Positions 46,209 to 55,843 of a stretch of 64,000 bases of DNA are shown piece after piece (position 1 is the stretch's first letter; every line of letters starts with the position of its first letter). Source of the DNA: JBKCUI01 sp052161605 (GTDB taxonomy: Bacteria; Planctomycetota; Planctomycetia; Pirellulales; Pirellulaceae); assembly GCA_052161605.1 (NCBI GenBank), contig CP197409.1; one strand, 5' to 3'. Under the pieces are notes generated by a model. The model saw only the letters and a program-made list of their open reading frames with translations. It was not told where the DNA came from and did not search any database. A program made the position numbers and the translations under genes.

Positions 46209-46595
46209 ATGAAAACGAGCCTTCTGTTCTTCGTTCAGATTCTTCTCCTTGCGACCAGCGCTCTGTTTGGCATCCATGTCATTATACTTTTGAGCACCTT
46301 GGGGATTCTTACTAAATCAGCTTTGTTCTTTTGCTTTGGCTATGGACGATACATCTACCTTGTCTGTAGTGTTGGACTTCTGCTTCTGTCTTTGGCTGCC
46401 ACAATCGTTTCCGCAGGTTCTTCCGAGGGTAGACTTGTCGTTACGCATGATGATTTGGGAATGAAGCTTTTCCGTTTTTGGATGTTACAAAACACAATCA
46501 TTGGGACCCTTGCAATAGCCTCGCTACTGTGGCTGGTTGCTACCGCCCCAAAAGGGACAGCAACTCATCTTCTCAGGATTTCCGTCTTATGGTGA
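46209..46595 (+). CDS. Cassette gene: small membrane protein
   Basis: 128 residues with about four membrane helices (near 5-30, 38-55, 52-68 and 90-112) and no charged active-site motif. No family recognised. The ATG is 24 bases after attC-6 with AGGTG just upstream. It is the last cassette-like gene; only a degenerate site follows. Confidence 0.72.
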   Translation: MKTSLLFFVQILLLATSALFGIHVIILLSTLGILTKSALFFCFGYGRYIYLVCSVGLLLLSLAATIVSAGSSEGRLVVTHDDLGMKLFRFWMLQNTIIGTLAIASLLWLVATAPKGTATHLLRISVLW

Positions 46596-47288
46596 CGATC
46601 TGTAAGTACAACTTCGAGTCAAACGAAACGGCGACTAAACTTCCACTGCTACGCAAACTGTTGATTGCTTCAACGAATCAACCACGAGCAATCCGATGCA
46701 CCCAAGCGGCGGATCGGGCGTTCTCTGAAACGGATGACTGCGTCGCTTTTTTTTTCATGCAAGCAGACAAAGCCTTTTCTTTTCTCTCCTCTCATTCATC
46801 CAACTTCCGGCTATGCTACGGAAAACACTCTTGAAGAATTTGGATCTGAAGAAACGGACAACGTCCTGAAAGCTACCAGTCGTCCACTCCGGGGACAACG
46901 CCGAAATGAAACTGTTCACGCATTACTTGTCCTATTCCATCATCGAATCAAAAATTGGCGAACGTTTCATTCGATTCAGAGAACTGACCGACGGAGCGGT
47001 CAGCGACAATGTCGCGGATCGCTCCGCCGATCCGCTTCTCCCCATCCCTGTTATCCCCACAAAGCTCGGGGAGGAGCGAGAAGGAGAAGAATCCGCAGTT
47101 AGGTTGCAAACCGTGACCGGTCAAGCGATAATCTCTCACTTAGCGGTGCCAAGCCACACAGTTCGGGCGCACAATCTACCCCACCGCTCCGTAGGGGGCC
47201 GCATGGGGACACAGTGCAGGAGATTACGTGGTGGCACTGTTTGTTTCTGTATTTTTGTAGCATGTCCTGCCGTGCCGGACGGTAGGTC
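46596..47288. other. Array end: non-coding with a degenerate attC and small hairpins
   Basis: About 690 bases with no supported gene. 46686-46723 looks like a collapsed attC: GAGCAATCCGATGCAC then GATCGGGCGTTC, with almost no loop between. Hairpins follow around 46985-47030, including CTGACC/GGTCAG and CGGATCG/CGATCCG. Several open frames cross the region but have no family. Confidence 0.55.
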
Positions 47289-48473
47289 TTACTCGTATTC
47301 GAACAAAACACAAATTGGACTGGGAGTGGAAATTACACTGGCGTTGTAAGTCAGTAACCCAGTTTTGTAATCGACGCTAAAACTAGCCAAGGTATGCGAG
47401 TCCTGGCCTGCAGCTAGCAACCAAGTTCCTGACGGATCCAAATTGAAGTTCCTGGGTGTTGCTCCGCGAACCGGTTCATTTTGAATCATCGTTAACTCTC
47501 CGTCGTCGCCTATCGAAAAGACGGTGATCGAATCATGGCCTCGATTGGCTGCATAAACAAAACGTCCATTCGGGTGAATGCGAATCTCTGAACAACTCTT
47601 CTGACGCAGTCGCTCCAGATCCTTCCGATCCACTGTCGGAAATGTCTCCCGAATCTGCATTGCCCCTCTTTCGGGTTGCCAATCAAACAGGGAAACCGAC
47701 AGATCCAGTTCGTTCAATACATAGATCCATCGACCGTTAGGATGAAATTTCTGATGCCTCGGTCCGGCCCCTGCCAGCAATTGACCAAACCCGTGCGGTT
47801 GCAATAACGCTAGCTGGGTATCCACTTGATAGATAACCACTTGATCAAGCCCCAGATCTGGCACTAAAGCAAAACGCTGATCGGGAGAAAAGCCTACCCA
47901 ATGTGCATGCGGAGCTGTTTGTCGTCCTGCAACAACGTTGCTGCCACCCTCATGTTTTATGAGTGCCGTACGAGTGGAAATCCTTCCTTCAGAATCGAGT
48001 GAGAAGGCGGCTAGGGAACCTCCACCATACTGAGCGGTCAACAGCGTCCGACCATCGCGTGAAACGGACAAATGCGTAGCACCTCCGTCCCCGATCGGAT
48101 GTGCGGTTGCCTGCTCTAATGTTGCTTCCTTGCCTTTTCCATGAATATAAAAGCCGGCAACCACGCTTTCACCATTCAACGAACCGACAGCATACAAAAT
48201 AGGGAGACTGGGATGCTTGGCCAGAAACCCGGGCGAGCTCATCTCGGCAACCAAGCGTGATTCGGATAACCGCCCAGAGCTGATATCCAGCACGCAGTGG
48301 TAGATCCCTTTGCTAGGAGATCCGCCGGTACCGATCCAAACGTCGATTGGATCTGCTACTGCTGTGCCGGTTATGCTCATTAGTCCAATCAAAGCCCAAA
48401 CCATGGCTCTTGCTAGTGATCGTTGAAACATGTTCTTCTTCAAGTATTCCCTCAAATGCAACATCGTTCTCAT
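47289..48473 (-). CDS. Secreted lactonase, seven-bladed propeller (6-phosphogluconolactonase-like)
   Basis: 394 residues from the ATG at 48473, or 380 from the ATG at 48431; both leave a signal peptide ending near GTAVA-D. Motifs of the YbhE/muconate-lactonase-like propeller: WIGTGGSPSKGIYHCVLD, FLAKHPSLPILYAV, APHAHWVGFSPDQRFALVPDLG and GPRHQKFHPNGRWIYVLNEL. The family opens sugar lactones; export makes an extracytoplasmic substrate likely. The 48473 start overlaps the upstream stop by 4 bases, indicating coupling to the phosphoesterase gene. Confidence 0.87.
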   Translation of the reverse strand: MRTMLHLREYLKKNMFQRSLARAMVWALIGLMSITGTAVADPIDVWIGTGGSPSKGIYHCVLDISSGRLSESRLVAEMSSPGFLAKHPSLPILYAVGSLNGESVVAGFYIHGKGKEATLEQATAHPIGDGGATHLSVSRDGRTLLTAQYGGGSLAAFSLDSEGRISTRTALIKHEGGSNVVAGRQTAPHAHWVGFSPDQRFALVPDLGLDQVVIYQVDTQLALLQPHGFGQLLAGAGPRHQKFHPNGRWIYVLNELDLSVSLFDWQPERGAMQIRETFPTVDRKDLERLRQKSCSEIRIHPNGRFVYAANRGHDSITVFSIGDDGELTMIQNEPVRGATPRNFNLDPSGTWLLAAGQDSHTLASFSVDYKTGLLTYNASVISTPSPICVLFEYE

Positions 48474-49369
48474 GCTTTGTGAAGATCGTTATAGGACTTC
48501 TGCTTGCGAAATCCAGTCAAGTGGATAGTGCCGTTCGGCTCGATTTCCAGGAGCGAATAGCCGTTGCTCTCGGGAGCCGTACCTTCCACCATGGCCACTA
48601 GCGTGCAGTAGTGGATGCCACCGATCTCCTTTAGATCGTTCTGGTGGCTGTGTCCCTGGAAAACCGCCAAAACTTTGCCGGATGCTTCAAGGACTTTTCG
48701 TACTTCAGAGTTGTTCTTTACACCGTGATCGTTGCTAACATCGAGCCGCTGATGAGCGAAGACGATCACCGGCTTTTCATTGGCCTTAAGATCACCTTCG
48801 AGCCACTCCATCTCGGCAGCCGGAATGTTGGCGTCGGTCCAATGAGAGTTCTTTCGGCCATACGGTTGGCCATCACTGCGGAAGCAGGAATCCAGCACTA
48901 TGAAATGGACGCCATCTCGGTCAAAAGAGTAATACGACTTTTCTTGCTCAACCCCGCCCAAGAACTCCTCTTTCGTTAGCGTGTCCACGCAATGATTCCC
49001 AAGGACGTAATGCCGATCATTGCAGATCGCTGAGAACGGTCGGTTGATGGTCTTGAGGTAACTCTGCTCGATGTCGACCGAGTCAGCAGCGTCTATGAAG
49101 TCCCCTAGTTCCACTAGAAACGATGGCTTGTCCTGCTCGAACTTTTTGGCTGCTTCGTCGAGCTTGGTCAGCGTCTCGCGATAGTATCGAGTTCCCGCCG
49201 GTGCTTTGTCGGCGTAGTGTAGATCGGTGATGAGTCCGACACGCAGACGGTGCGAGTTGTCATCGGCGAGCAATGCCGCTGAACTGATCGCCCCGGCTGT
49301 CAGCACGAGCGTCCCCTGCTTCAGGAAGGCCCTTCGTCCCAAGCTGATGTGGTCGTTGTTGTTAGTCAT
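48470..49369 (-). CDS. Calcineurin-like metallophosphoesterase, exported
   Basis: 299 residues. The N-terminus has GRRAFLKQG, a twin-arginine signal. Metal-binding motifs: LITDLHYAD, ELGDFIDAAD, VLGNHCVD (GNH), FAHQRLD and FQGHSHQND. The family hydrolyses phosphomono- or diesters; the substrate is unknown. It is upstream of and overlapping the lactonase gene, so the two probably act together. Confidence 0.9.
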   Translation of the reverse strand: MTNNNDHISLGRRAFLKQGTLVLTAGAISSAALLADDNSHRLRVGLITDLHYADKAPAGTRYYRETLTKLDEAAKKFEQDKPSFLVELGDFIDAADSVDIEQSYLKTINRPFSAICNDRHYVLGNHCVDTLTKEEFLGGVEQEKSYYSFDRDGVHFIVLDSCFRSDGQPYGRKNSHWTDANIPAAEMEWLEGDLKANEKPVIVFAHQRLDVSNDHGVKNNSEVRKVLEASGKVLAVFQGHSHQNDLKEIGGIHYCTLVAMVEGTAPESNGYSLLEIEPNGTIHLTGFRKQKSYNDLHKA

Positions 49370-49486
49370 TTGTAATCGCTTTGTATGGAAAACTTCGGTC
49401 CAATCTACTCATCCAGTCTTTTGGGCAAGCATTCTGCCGACAGAACTCAATGGATGTTTTATAATTTCCAAATGATTAGAATATAC

Positions 49487-49573
49487 GACAATTCTCGTTG
49501 ATCGCCGCAGAATTAACCTTCCCCAAACGCAGTTTGGGGAGGGGCAGCCCGCGAACGCGTGGCTGGGGAGGGG
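49487..49573 (+). repeat. Dispersed repeat, copy 1
   Basis: GACAATTCTCG, then GATCGCC, a hairpin CCCCAAAC-GCA-GTTTGGGG, then CAGCCCGCG and GTGGCTGGGGAGGGG. The same order recurs at 61176-61263. It lies in the 296-base gap before the DUF4058 gene. Confidence 0.85.
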
Positions 49574-49665
49574 TGCTGTGCATGGCTCGAATAAACAAAT
49601 TCTCCGGTTCGATTGCCGTCATATAACGATAGCAGACAAGGAATCTACCGAGTAAGGTACAAAAA

Positions 49666-50472
49666 GTGAATCAAGATAACCCATTTCCCGGCATGAATCC
49701 CTGGCTCGAATCGCACTGGGGGGATATTCATACCAGATTGACGACTTACAGTAGCGATCAATTACAATCGCAATTGCCTCCTGGTCTACGAGCTCGCGTG
49801 GAGGAATACGTCACGGTTGAATCGGATGACGATAAAGAGAGCCGGACCGATCGATTTGCTCCGGATGTACCCATTGTCGAGCGCCCAGACGCTCCTCTTG
49901 CCGGTGGGGGAACCGCGACGATTGTAGACGCGACAGAACCAGTCATGGTTTCTCGTTTGGTGGAGCCCGAAACACTTCGTTACATTGCGATCGTCGATGC
50001 TGCCGATGGGCATAGGATTGTGACTGCGATCGAATTTCTTAGTCTCACTAACAAGATCGCAGGTAAAGGCCGCGAGCAGTACTTTGTCAAACAAGAGAAG
50101 CTGCTCTCTGGTCGAGTCAATCTGGTCGAGATTGATTTGCTTCGAGAAGGGGGGTGGGTGCTGGCTGCTCCGAAGAGTGGAGTACCCTCCGAATGTCGTG
50201 GCCCTTATCGCATCTGTGTTGTACGAGGGGACCAGCAGCATCGAGCCGCCATGTATCCAGTTTCCTTGCAACAGCCTCTTCCCACGATTCGCATTCCTCT
50301 GCGTCCTCAAGACCCCGATGTTCTGTTGCGGCTTCAACCCCTACTCAATATGTCTTACATCAACGGTCGCTATCATGAAGACCTTGATTATCGTCTCGAT
50401 CCCACACCGCCCTTGACCATTCCAGATGCCAGTTGGGCCGATCAATTGCTTCGAGAAAAGGGGCTAAGATAG
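49666..50472 (+). CDS. DUF4058 family protein
   Basis: 268 residues, starting with GTG at 49666 (AAGG is 9 bases upstream and no ATG fits). The N-terminus NPFPGMNPWLESHWGDIHTR is the DUF4058 hallmark, and IVTAIEFLSLTNK and LSGRVNLVEIDLLREG are its core. Widespread in planctomycetes and cyanobacteria; function unknown. Confidence 0.9.
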   Translation: MNQDNPFPGMNPWLESHWGDIHTRLTTYSSDQLQSQLPPGLRARVEEYVTVESDDDKESRTDRFAPDVPIVERPDAPLAGGGTATIVDATEPVMVSRLVEPETLRYIAIVDAADGHRIVTAIEFLSLTNKIAGKGREQYFVKQEKLLSGRVNLVEIDLLREGGWVLAAPKSGVPSECRGPYRICVVRGDQQHRAAMYPVSLQQPLPTIRIPLRPQDPDVLLRLQPLLNMSYINGRYHEDLDYRLDPTPPLTIPDASWADQLLREKGLR

Positions 50473-50512
50473 AATACCGGACAACAGCGAACTTCAAAAA
50501 ATAATGGAACGC

Positions 50513-51631
50513 CTATCGCGCTGGCCACTTCCAACCGTACTGGCTCAGGAGATCACCATTTTCAAGCACCGTGGCACCGTCCTTCTTGGTCAATCGGATC
50601 GACACCGCCATTTCGTCCGATTCTAATTCGCTCACGAGAATTGGGTTATGGCTTACGACGATCACTTGGCTGTTTTCTGATGCCATCCTCACCAGTCGGC
50701 TTAATGCAGGAATTAAGTCCGGATGCAAACTATTCTCGGGTTCATTAAGAATCATCAACTCAGGTGGACGTGGAGTCAGCATCGCAGCAACTAGCAAAAG
50801 ATACCTCAACGTACCATCGGAAAGCTCGGATGCCGTTAGCTCACGGCCGATTCCTGGCTGCTCAAACGCAACATACAATCCGTCACCTCGCAAAATCGTT
50901 TGAACTCGCGATCCGGGAAAAGCGTCGTCAATTGCTTGATCGAGCCTCGTGTAATCACCGATTTCGCGAATGGTTTGCAGGGCGGCTGCTAGATCACTAC
51001 CGCTGCCTGCCATGATCGGTGTGAAGGTGGCTGGTGAACCGCGACGGGCGGGAGATCCGCTATCCACCCGAAAAGTATCATAGAACCTCCATGATCGCAA
51101 TTTTTCCCGCATGACTATTAACTCCGGTGCATGAAGTGGATCGGAGTACGCGGATAACATACTTGTGTTTCGCGATAGCGGCATTTCAATATCCATCCAC
51201 TTTCCATCGTTTGCACGGGTGCGAAGCAATGTGTTTCTCCGGTCTGCACACAGAGACCTCGCATTCATTCCAGAGCCATGCCACAAACACTCTCGCTTAA
51301 TCTCGGGATCAAACTGGAAGGCAGAGCGAGAGGGCTGCGGAAGTCCCAAATCAAAGCAATAGCTAAATGGTGGCGACGTGAAGCCGAGCCTAAGGCTCAC
51401 TGGATCTTTGTCCTTTGTCTTCGGACCTGCCCAACGCACTGAGCTAAAGCCACCCTCAAGCGCAAGAGATTCGGCTAATCGTCCATCGGCAGCATCGGCA
51501 ACAAGCTTAAGAGCTCGATAGACGTTCGATTTTCCCGAGCCGTTGGCACCAGTGATCACATTCAGCTGCCCAAGTCCCAGAATGATCGATCGAATAGAGC
51601 GGTACCCCGCTATCGCAAATTGTTCGATCAA
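50513..51631 (-). CDS. AAA family ATPase (ABC-type/SbcC-like head)
   Basis: 372 residues, starting with TTG at 51631 (GAGGA just upstream). Walker A GANGSGKS is at residues 28-35, an ABC-like LSDGTLRYLLLVA signature follows the middle region, Walker B is LMILNEPENSLHP and the switch is VVSHNP. It is an AAA_21/RecF-like ATPase without a nuclease domain. It starts 6 bases after the methyltransferase stop on the same strand, so they form a two-gene operon. Role unknown; DNA repair or defence is possible. Confidence 0.87.
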   Translation of the reverse strand: MIEQFAIAGYRSIRSIILGLGQLNVITGANGSGKSNVYRALKLVADAADGRLAESLALEGGFSSVRWAGPKTKDKDPVSLRLGFTSPPFSYCFDLGLPQPSRSAFQFDPEIKRECLWHGSGMNARSLCADRRNTLLRTRANDGKWMDIEMPLSRNTSMLSAYSDPLHAPELIVMREKLRSWRFYDTFRVDSGSPARRGSPATFTPIMAGSGSDLAAALQTIREIGDYTRLDQAIDDAFPGSRVQTILRGDGLYVAFEQPGIGRELTASELSDGTLRYLLLVAAMLTPRPPELMILNEPENSLHPDLIPALSRLVRMASENSQVIVVSHNPILVSELESDEMAVSIRLTKKDGATVLENGDLLSQYGWKWPAR

Positions 51632-51637
51632 ATTTCC

Positions 51638-52870
51638 TCACTCCTTCCATGCACCAAAAGCTGCAAAACAACTGTTCTTGTGCAAAAGCTCGACATGAGC
51701 AAAGCCAACTCGGCGAAGCAAATCCAATTGGTAAGTTACCGGACGGGGTGAATCTTCTTTTGCGATGTAGTCGAACACTTTCTGACGATACTCGCTTCCC
51801 CCTAAGCCTTCGAGATATTCACCGTACAGCGACCACATGAGTTCATGAATCGGAACAGTTTCCTGAACTACCAAATCGGTAATCCAAACCGATCCGCCGG
51901 GCTTGAGCAACGATAGAATTTTTTCAAAAGCCGCTTGCCAGTCCTCGTCGTCTCTCAAGTGGTGCAGCACGGCAGCCGCGAGGATGACATCGTAGCTTTC
52001 GTGCTGCAGCTCTGCATTTCGAAAATCACTTTGCCACAGTTCGATAGTGCCTACTCCAGATCGCATCACGCGTTCCTTAGCCCGTTCGAGCATGGGCCGA
52101 CTCAGATCCAATAGATCGCAAGCAAACGGCTTACCATAGACTTCACGTAGTTTGAGTGTATTGTTACCAGCTCCGCAACCAATATCGAGAACTCGATGGA
52201 TTTCCGGAGTTAATCGCACTGCCGCCTCGGTAATCAGTTGCATAGCAAGAGGCGCGTCGATCGTTGCCGATTGGCCGGTTTCCAAATTGCTGAAACGTTC
52301 CACGTCCAAATCGAATCGCGACTCGATGTCGGTGATCGTTGACTTATCGGAAAAATCTTTGGTTTGGAACTTGAGCGACGCGGAGCGGTTCCTGCGTGCC
52401 AGATCCTCATCCGACTCGAGACGCCCTAGTTTGCGCAGCATTTCGATTTGCTCGGCCGTACAAGGCAGATCAGCAGATTCGTGAGATGCGAATTCACCCC
52501 GCGTCAACCGATCGATTTCCTTAGGATCGGTAACCTCGCTATCTTCATAGAAAGAGGCATACCGTTTGCGACTCATCTCCAAAGGCGTTCGATAGCCCGT
52601 GTTGCCAGGTGGAATAATCCCGCAACCGATTCGCTTGGACTGAGGATCTGAGGCATGAGGTTTGTAGTGATACGATCCGTCAGCCCGGTAGCACCAATGA
52701 TCACCCGAATGCCCGACGGCACCTTGGCATCGGTCCCGGAACAGAATCGTCTCTGGACATTGAACTACCCAAACTCGCTTCAACCAACGTCCGTTGCCAT
52801 CGGTATAGTAAGTAATGCGAGGCTGGGTTTCGTCCCACTCCAACTCCAAATCATCATGGTCCTTTGTCAT
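51638..52870 (-). CDS. SAM-dependent methyltransferase with an extra N-terminal region
   Basis: 410 residues. The methyltransferase domain begins at about residue 195: VLDIGCGAGNNTLKL (SAM-binding motif I), YDVILAAAVLHHLRDDEDW (motif IV) and ILSLLKPGGSVWITDLV. The first 130 residues contain Cys/His-rich elements (CPETILFRDRC, GHSGDHWCYRADGSYHYKP) of unknown role. The substrate is not predictable. It is first in an operon with the ATPase. Confidence 0.82.
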   Translation of the reverse strand: MTKDHDDLELEWDETQPRITYYTDGNGRWLKRVWVVQCPETILFRDRCQGAVGHSGDHWCYRADGSYHYKPHASDPQSKRIGCGIIPPGNTGYRTPLEMSRKRYASFYEDSEVTDPKEIDRLTRGEFASHESADLPCTAEQIEMLRKLGRLESDEDLARRNRSASLKFQTKDFSDKSTITDIESRFDLDVERFSNLETGQSATIDAPLAMQLITEAAVRLTPEIHRVLDIGCGAGNNTLKLREVYGKPFACDLLDLSRPMLERAKERVMRSGVGTIELWQSDFRNAELQHESYDVILAAAVLHHLRDDEDWQAAFEKILSLLKPGGSVWITDLVVQETVPIHELMWSLYGEYLEGLGGSEYRQKVFDYIAKEDSPRPVTYQLDLLRRVGFAHVELLHKNSCFAAFGAWKE

Positions 52871-53093
52871 GGCAACTTTCTCGTGGAGACACTAAAGGGT
52901 ATTGTGTATATCACAATGTTAGCCCTTTCCATTTCCTTTTGCCAATACCAGCATGACTGCGCAAGCGAATCTCTGGGGCTTGTTACAGGATAGCAAAGCA
53001 ATTTTGGTAAATTTTCGCAGTAATGCGCTCAATCCCATGCCGGCGGAGACACTAACCAACCAGAAACAGTAGCCATCCCTTATAGAGACCGAA

Positions 53094-53642
53094 ATGCAAG
53101 ATCAAGATCGCCGTACAGACGCTGAACTGGTGGAGGCAGCTCGCAAAGGCGATGTGGAGAGCTTTCGTTGTCTGTACGAAAGGCATTACAGGATCGCTAT
53201 CGGAATCGCACTAAGCCGGCTTCGAGATCGCCATCTTGCAGAGGATGTCGTACAAGAAGCCTTCGCGATTGCATGTCGCAAGCTGCATACGCTTAGCAAA
53301 ACCAATCGGTTCCCCCAGTGGTTAGGTACGATTTGCAGAAGAACAGCAAGCAAGATGTCACCGAGACAAATGCACGTTGAACCATTACAGGAACAATCCA
53401 TTACGGATTCGTCCTGTGAGACTAGAGGTTCAAGAGATGAAAAGGTTCGCGAAGCCATGGAAAAACTTTCGGTGTCCGCTCGAGAATTGCTCACTTTGCA
53501 CTACTTTAGCGGACTGTCGTACGAAGAAATTGCATTGTCCTTAGGTATTTCTCCCCAAGCCGTCCATGGACGCTTGCAGCGGGCTCGAAAGACGCTGGCT
53601 ATTCATTTGCCGAACGAACTAAAAAAAGGAAATTCTAAATGA
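53094..53642 (+). CDS. ECF-type RNA polymerase sigma factor
   Basis: 182 residues. Region 2 is FRCLYERHYRIAIGIALSRL and RDRHLAEDVVQEAFAIACRK; region 4 is SARELLTLHYFSGLSYEEIA followed by LGISPQAVHGRLQRARKTL. No C-terminal extension. It overlaps the next gene by 4 bases, the standard arrangement of an ECF factor with its regulator. Confidence 0.93.
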   Translation: MQDQDRRTDAELVEAARKGDVESFRCLYERHYRIAIGIALSRLRDRHLAEDVVQEAFAIACRKLHTLSKTNRFPQWLGTICRRTASKMSPRQMHVEPLQEQSITDSSCETRGSRDEKVREAMEKLSVSARELLTLHYFSGLSYEEIALSLGISPQAVHGRLQRARKTLAIHLPNELKKGNSK

Positions 53643-54931
53643 CTGAACCATCAGATCGAGATCTAGGCTTAATGATTCAGGGAGCGCTCGGTGAACCGCC
53701 TAAAGCCAATTTTGATAGTTGGCTTGATGTCAACAAAGATTCTCTATCGTACCTAGATCCTAAAGTCATGGAAACCTACCAAGGTCGAAAGCGTATTCTG
53801 CGACGTGTGCTTAGCTATTCCGCAGTTGCTGCTGTATTTCTAGTAGCAATGTTCATGGCTTTCGCCCCGCAAGAGAACGCATTCGCACAAACGATAGAAA
53901 CAATCAAACAGGCAAAGACCATTAGCTGGACCATAGACTGGTACAATCGCGAATTCAGCGTCGATGGAAAACGCAGTTGGCTGAAACGCGCGCCTCGCTG
54001 GGAGAGGTCCTTTCAGGTACCAAACCGATATCGCGATGTTCGATACGCCGAAGATGGCAGGGTTGCTTCTGTGACCATTGAAGACACGATAACCAATGCG
54101 ACTCTACGGCTTGATATGCAGAAACGGACCGCCATGCTAACGAAAGAGTCGTCTGGACAGTTTGGCCCGGGACTTCCCTTTGACAATATCATTAACATTT
54201 TGGAGAAGGAGTCGGTTCAGTATATTGGAAAGCAGAACATTGATGGCATCGATACAAACGTTTTTCGTCACTATCTTAAGGATAAGCATGGAGCAGAACA
54301 GAGTACCGAAATTTGGCTCGATGCGAAATCGAAGCAGCTTGTTAGGATTTGCACGACTCCCGGTAATACTTTCTTTGATCCTCAAACCGATGTAGACCGC
54401 AATAATCCTGTAGAGTCTCAAATTTCTGAAGGAACTATCGCGGGTGTGATCCTGAGCAGCATTGAGTTTGACGCTCAATTGAGTCCCACGCTATTCAGCC
54501 TCACACCGCCGGAGGGCTTCCTTATCGTTGAACCTCAGCAAAGGGAACAAGTAACGGAAGAAAAGATGGTCCAATGGCTCCAACTTTCTGCAGAAGCGAA
54601 TGGAGGTGAATTTCTCGAGCTCGAACGAGGGTTCAATATGACTTGGCACACTGCCATAGCAGGTAAGTCAGAAATCGAGCGAACCGAAGCTGAAACGAAT
54701 TATCTCGCGGCATGGCGTGATAACATGCTTCAGGGGAACTTTGTCCCGGTCCAAGATTTCGTAAATGCCTCGGTCGAAGCCGGTAGCTTTCGTTATCTCG
54801 GGAAAGGTGTTCGGCTGGGAGACAACGAACGAATCGTGTGCTTCTATAAGCTCCGGGGTACAAGCAACTATCGAGCGGTCTATGGCGACTTGAGAGTGGT
54901 TGAGGTCGCGGCCGACGATCTTCCGCTTTGA
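53639..54931 (+). CDS. Membrane protein coupled to the sigma factor (probable anti-sigma role)
   Basis: 430 residues. A cytoplasmic N-terminal 55 residues, one membrane helix (about 56-74, VAAVFLVAMFMAF) and a long outer part resembling lipoprotein-carrier-like beta domains (IDGIDTNVFRHYL, EIWLDAKSKQLVR). No classical zinc anti-sigma HxxxCxxC is seen. Position and topology suggest it holds the sigma factor; this is inference. Confidence 0.75.
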   Translation: MTEPSDRDLGLMIQGALGEPPKANFDSWLDVNKDSLSYLDPKVMETYQGRKRILRRVLSYSAVAAVFLVAMFMAFAPQENAFAQTIETIKQAKTISWTIDWYNREFSVDGKRSWLKRAPRWERSFQVPNRYRDVRYAEDGRVASVTIEDTITNATLRLDMQKRTAMLTKESSGQFGPGLPFDNIINILEKESVQYIGKQNIDGIDTNVFRHYLKDKHGAEQSTEIWLDAKSKQLVRICTTPGNTFFDPQTDVDRNNPVESQISEGTIAGVILSSIEFDAQLSPTLFSLTPPEGFLIVEPQQREQVTEEKMVQWLQLSAEANGGEFLELERGFNMTWHTAIAGKSEIERTEAETNYLAAWRDNMLQGNFVPVQDFVNASVEAGSFRYLGKGVRLGDNERIVCFYKLRGTSNYRAVYGDLRVVEVAADDLPL

Positions 54932-54998
54932 GATCGATGCCGTGAGGTGTACCTTTCGTTCTTTCTGCTTTTGACGCCATCTGATTCGTACTGCATCG

Positions 54999-55574
54999 TT
55001 ACATAAGTTCGTAAAATGATTCCTTACCTAGGTGTTTTAGATAATAAGGGCATAGTTCATCCAGAGTTCCCTCATGATGAAGGCTGATCCAATCTTCGAT
55101 ACCACCTCGGAAGCAGTAGCGTTGTGCTTCGAAGATTCGGTCTTTTTTTGAGATTAGCTTGAACCGAAATGCAGGGGACATGTGCCCAGAATACTGTGGA
55201 GCTCGAAGATTTTTCGGTATCAATCCACCAAGAATGGCGTCCAACGAACTAAGTCCATTAGAAACTTCCGACTCGTAGATGACGATGCAACGTCGTTCGC
55301 AAACGACTCGGGTCGGTATGTTCGAGACCCTCGCATCGATTTGTTCTCTGACAAACTGTAGTTCGTTCTCGCTGATTTCCAACGGAACACGTTTGCGAAT
55401 ACTGACTCTGGCATCCTCTGGTGATTCGAATAACTCGAAGTCATCTGGCAATGCATCGATTGGAACGCCCGATTCGGATTCAGGCTTTCGCGAAACAAAG
55501 TACTTGGGTTTACCTGTCTTCGTCACTCCTTGAAAGACATAGTAACAACTCCCGAAACGGTTCATGTACTTCAT
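54999..55574 (-). CDS. Protein of unknown function
   Basis: 191 residues. The N-terminus MKYMNRFGSCYYVFQGVTKT is followed by YFVSRKPESES and IRKRVPLEISENELQFV. A soluble protein; no domain recognised. AGGAG lies 8 bases before the ATG. It faces the sigma/anti-sigma pair convergently. Confidence 0.7.
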   Translation of the reverse strand: MKYMNRFGSCYYVFQGVTKTGKPKYFVSRKPESESGVPIDALPDDFELFESPEDARVSIRKRVPLEISENELQFVREQIDARVSNIPTRVVCERRCIVIYESEVSNGLSSLDAILGGLIPKNLRAPQYSGHMSPAFRFKLISKKDRIFEAQRYCFRGGIEDWISLHHEGTLDELCPYYLKHLGKESFYELM

Positions 55575-55595
55575 AGCAGCACTCCTTTGTTGATA

Positions 55596-55766
55596 TTAGC
55601 GTTGAGGGCGGAGATCCATCGAACGCCTTAATTGTAACGAGAGCCTCGTCTTAGTACATATGGCGTGCCTAGCCGGCGACGTTCCTTCATAGGGCGATCC
55701 AAGTGGATCACCCACAGGTATTCCCAGGATAGATCCGATAATATCCTTTCCGTTCCAATTATTCAT
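55596..55766 (-). pseudogene. ADP-ribosylglycohydrolase stump
   Basis: 56 codons from the ATG at 55766 (GGGAG upstream). The first 30 residues, KDIIGSILGIPVGDPLGSPYEG, match the N-terminus of ADP-ribosylglycohydrolases (usually GALLGLAVGDALG...), but the metal-binding body of about 300 residues is missing and the frame ends in unrelated sequence. It follows the rhodanese gene by 78 bases on the same strand. Confidence 0.7.
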
Positions 55767-55843
55767 TGTGTCTCCCTTGGTTTGATTCTCGATCAGCGAA
55801 CCTACTTGATGGTAACGACTTGCCGACACGGTTAGCCTACTAC

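Noticed and set aside
46906..47349. Plus-strand open frame of 147 codons after the cassette array
   Set aside because: Composition is unlike a protein (Arg/Gly/Pro-rich with hairpin-derived segments), it runs into the lactonase gene's 3' end, and no family is visible.
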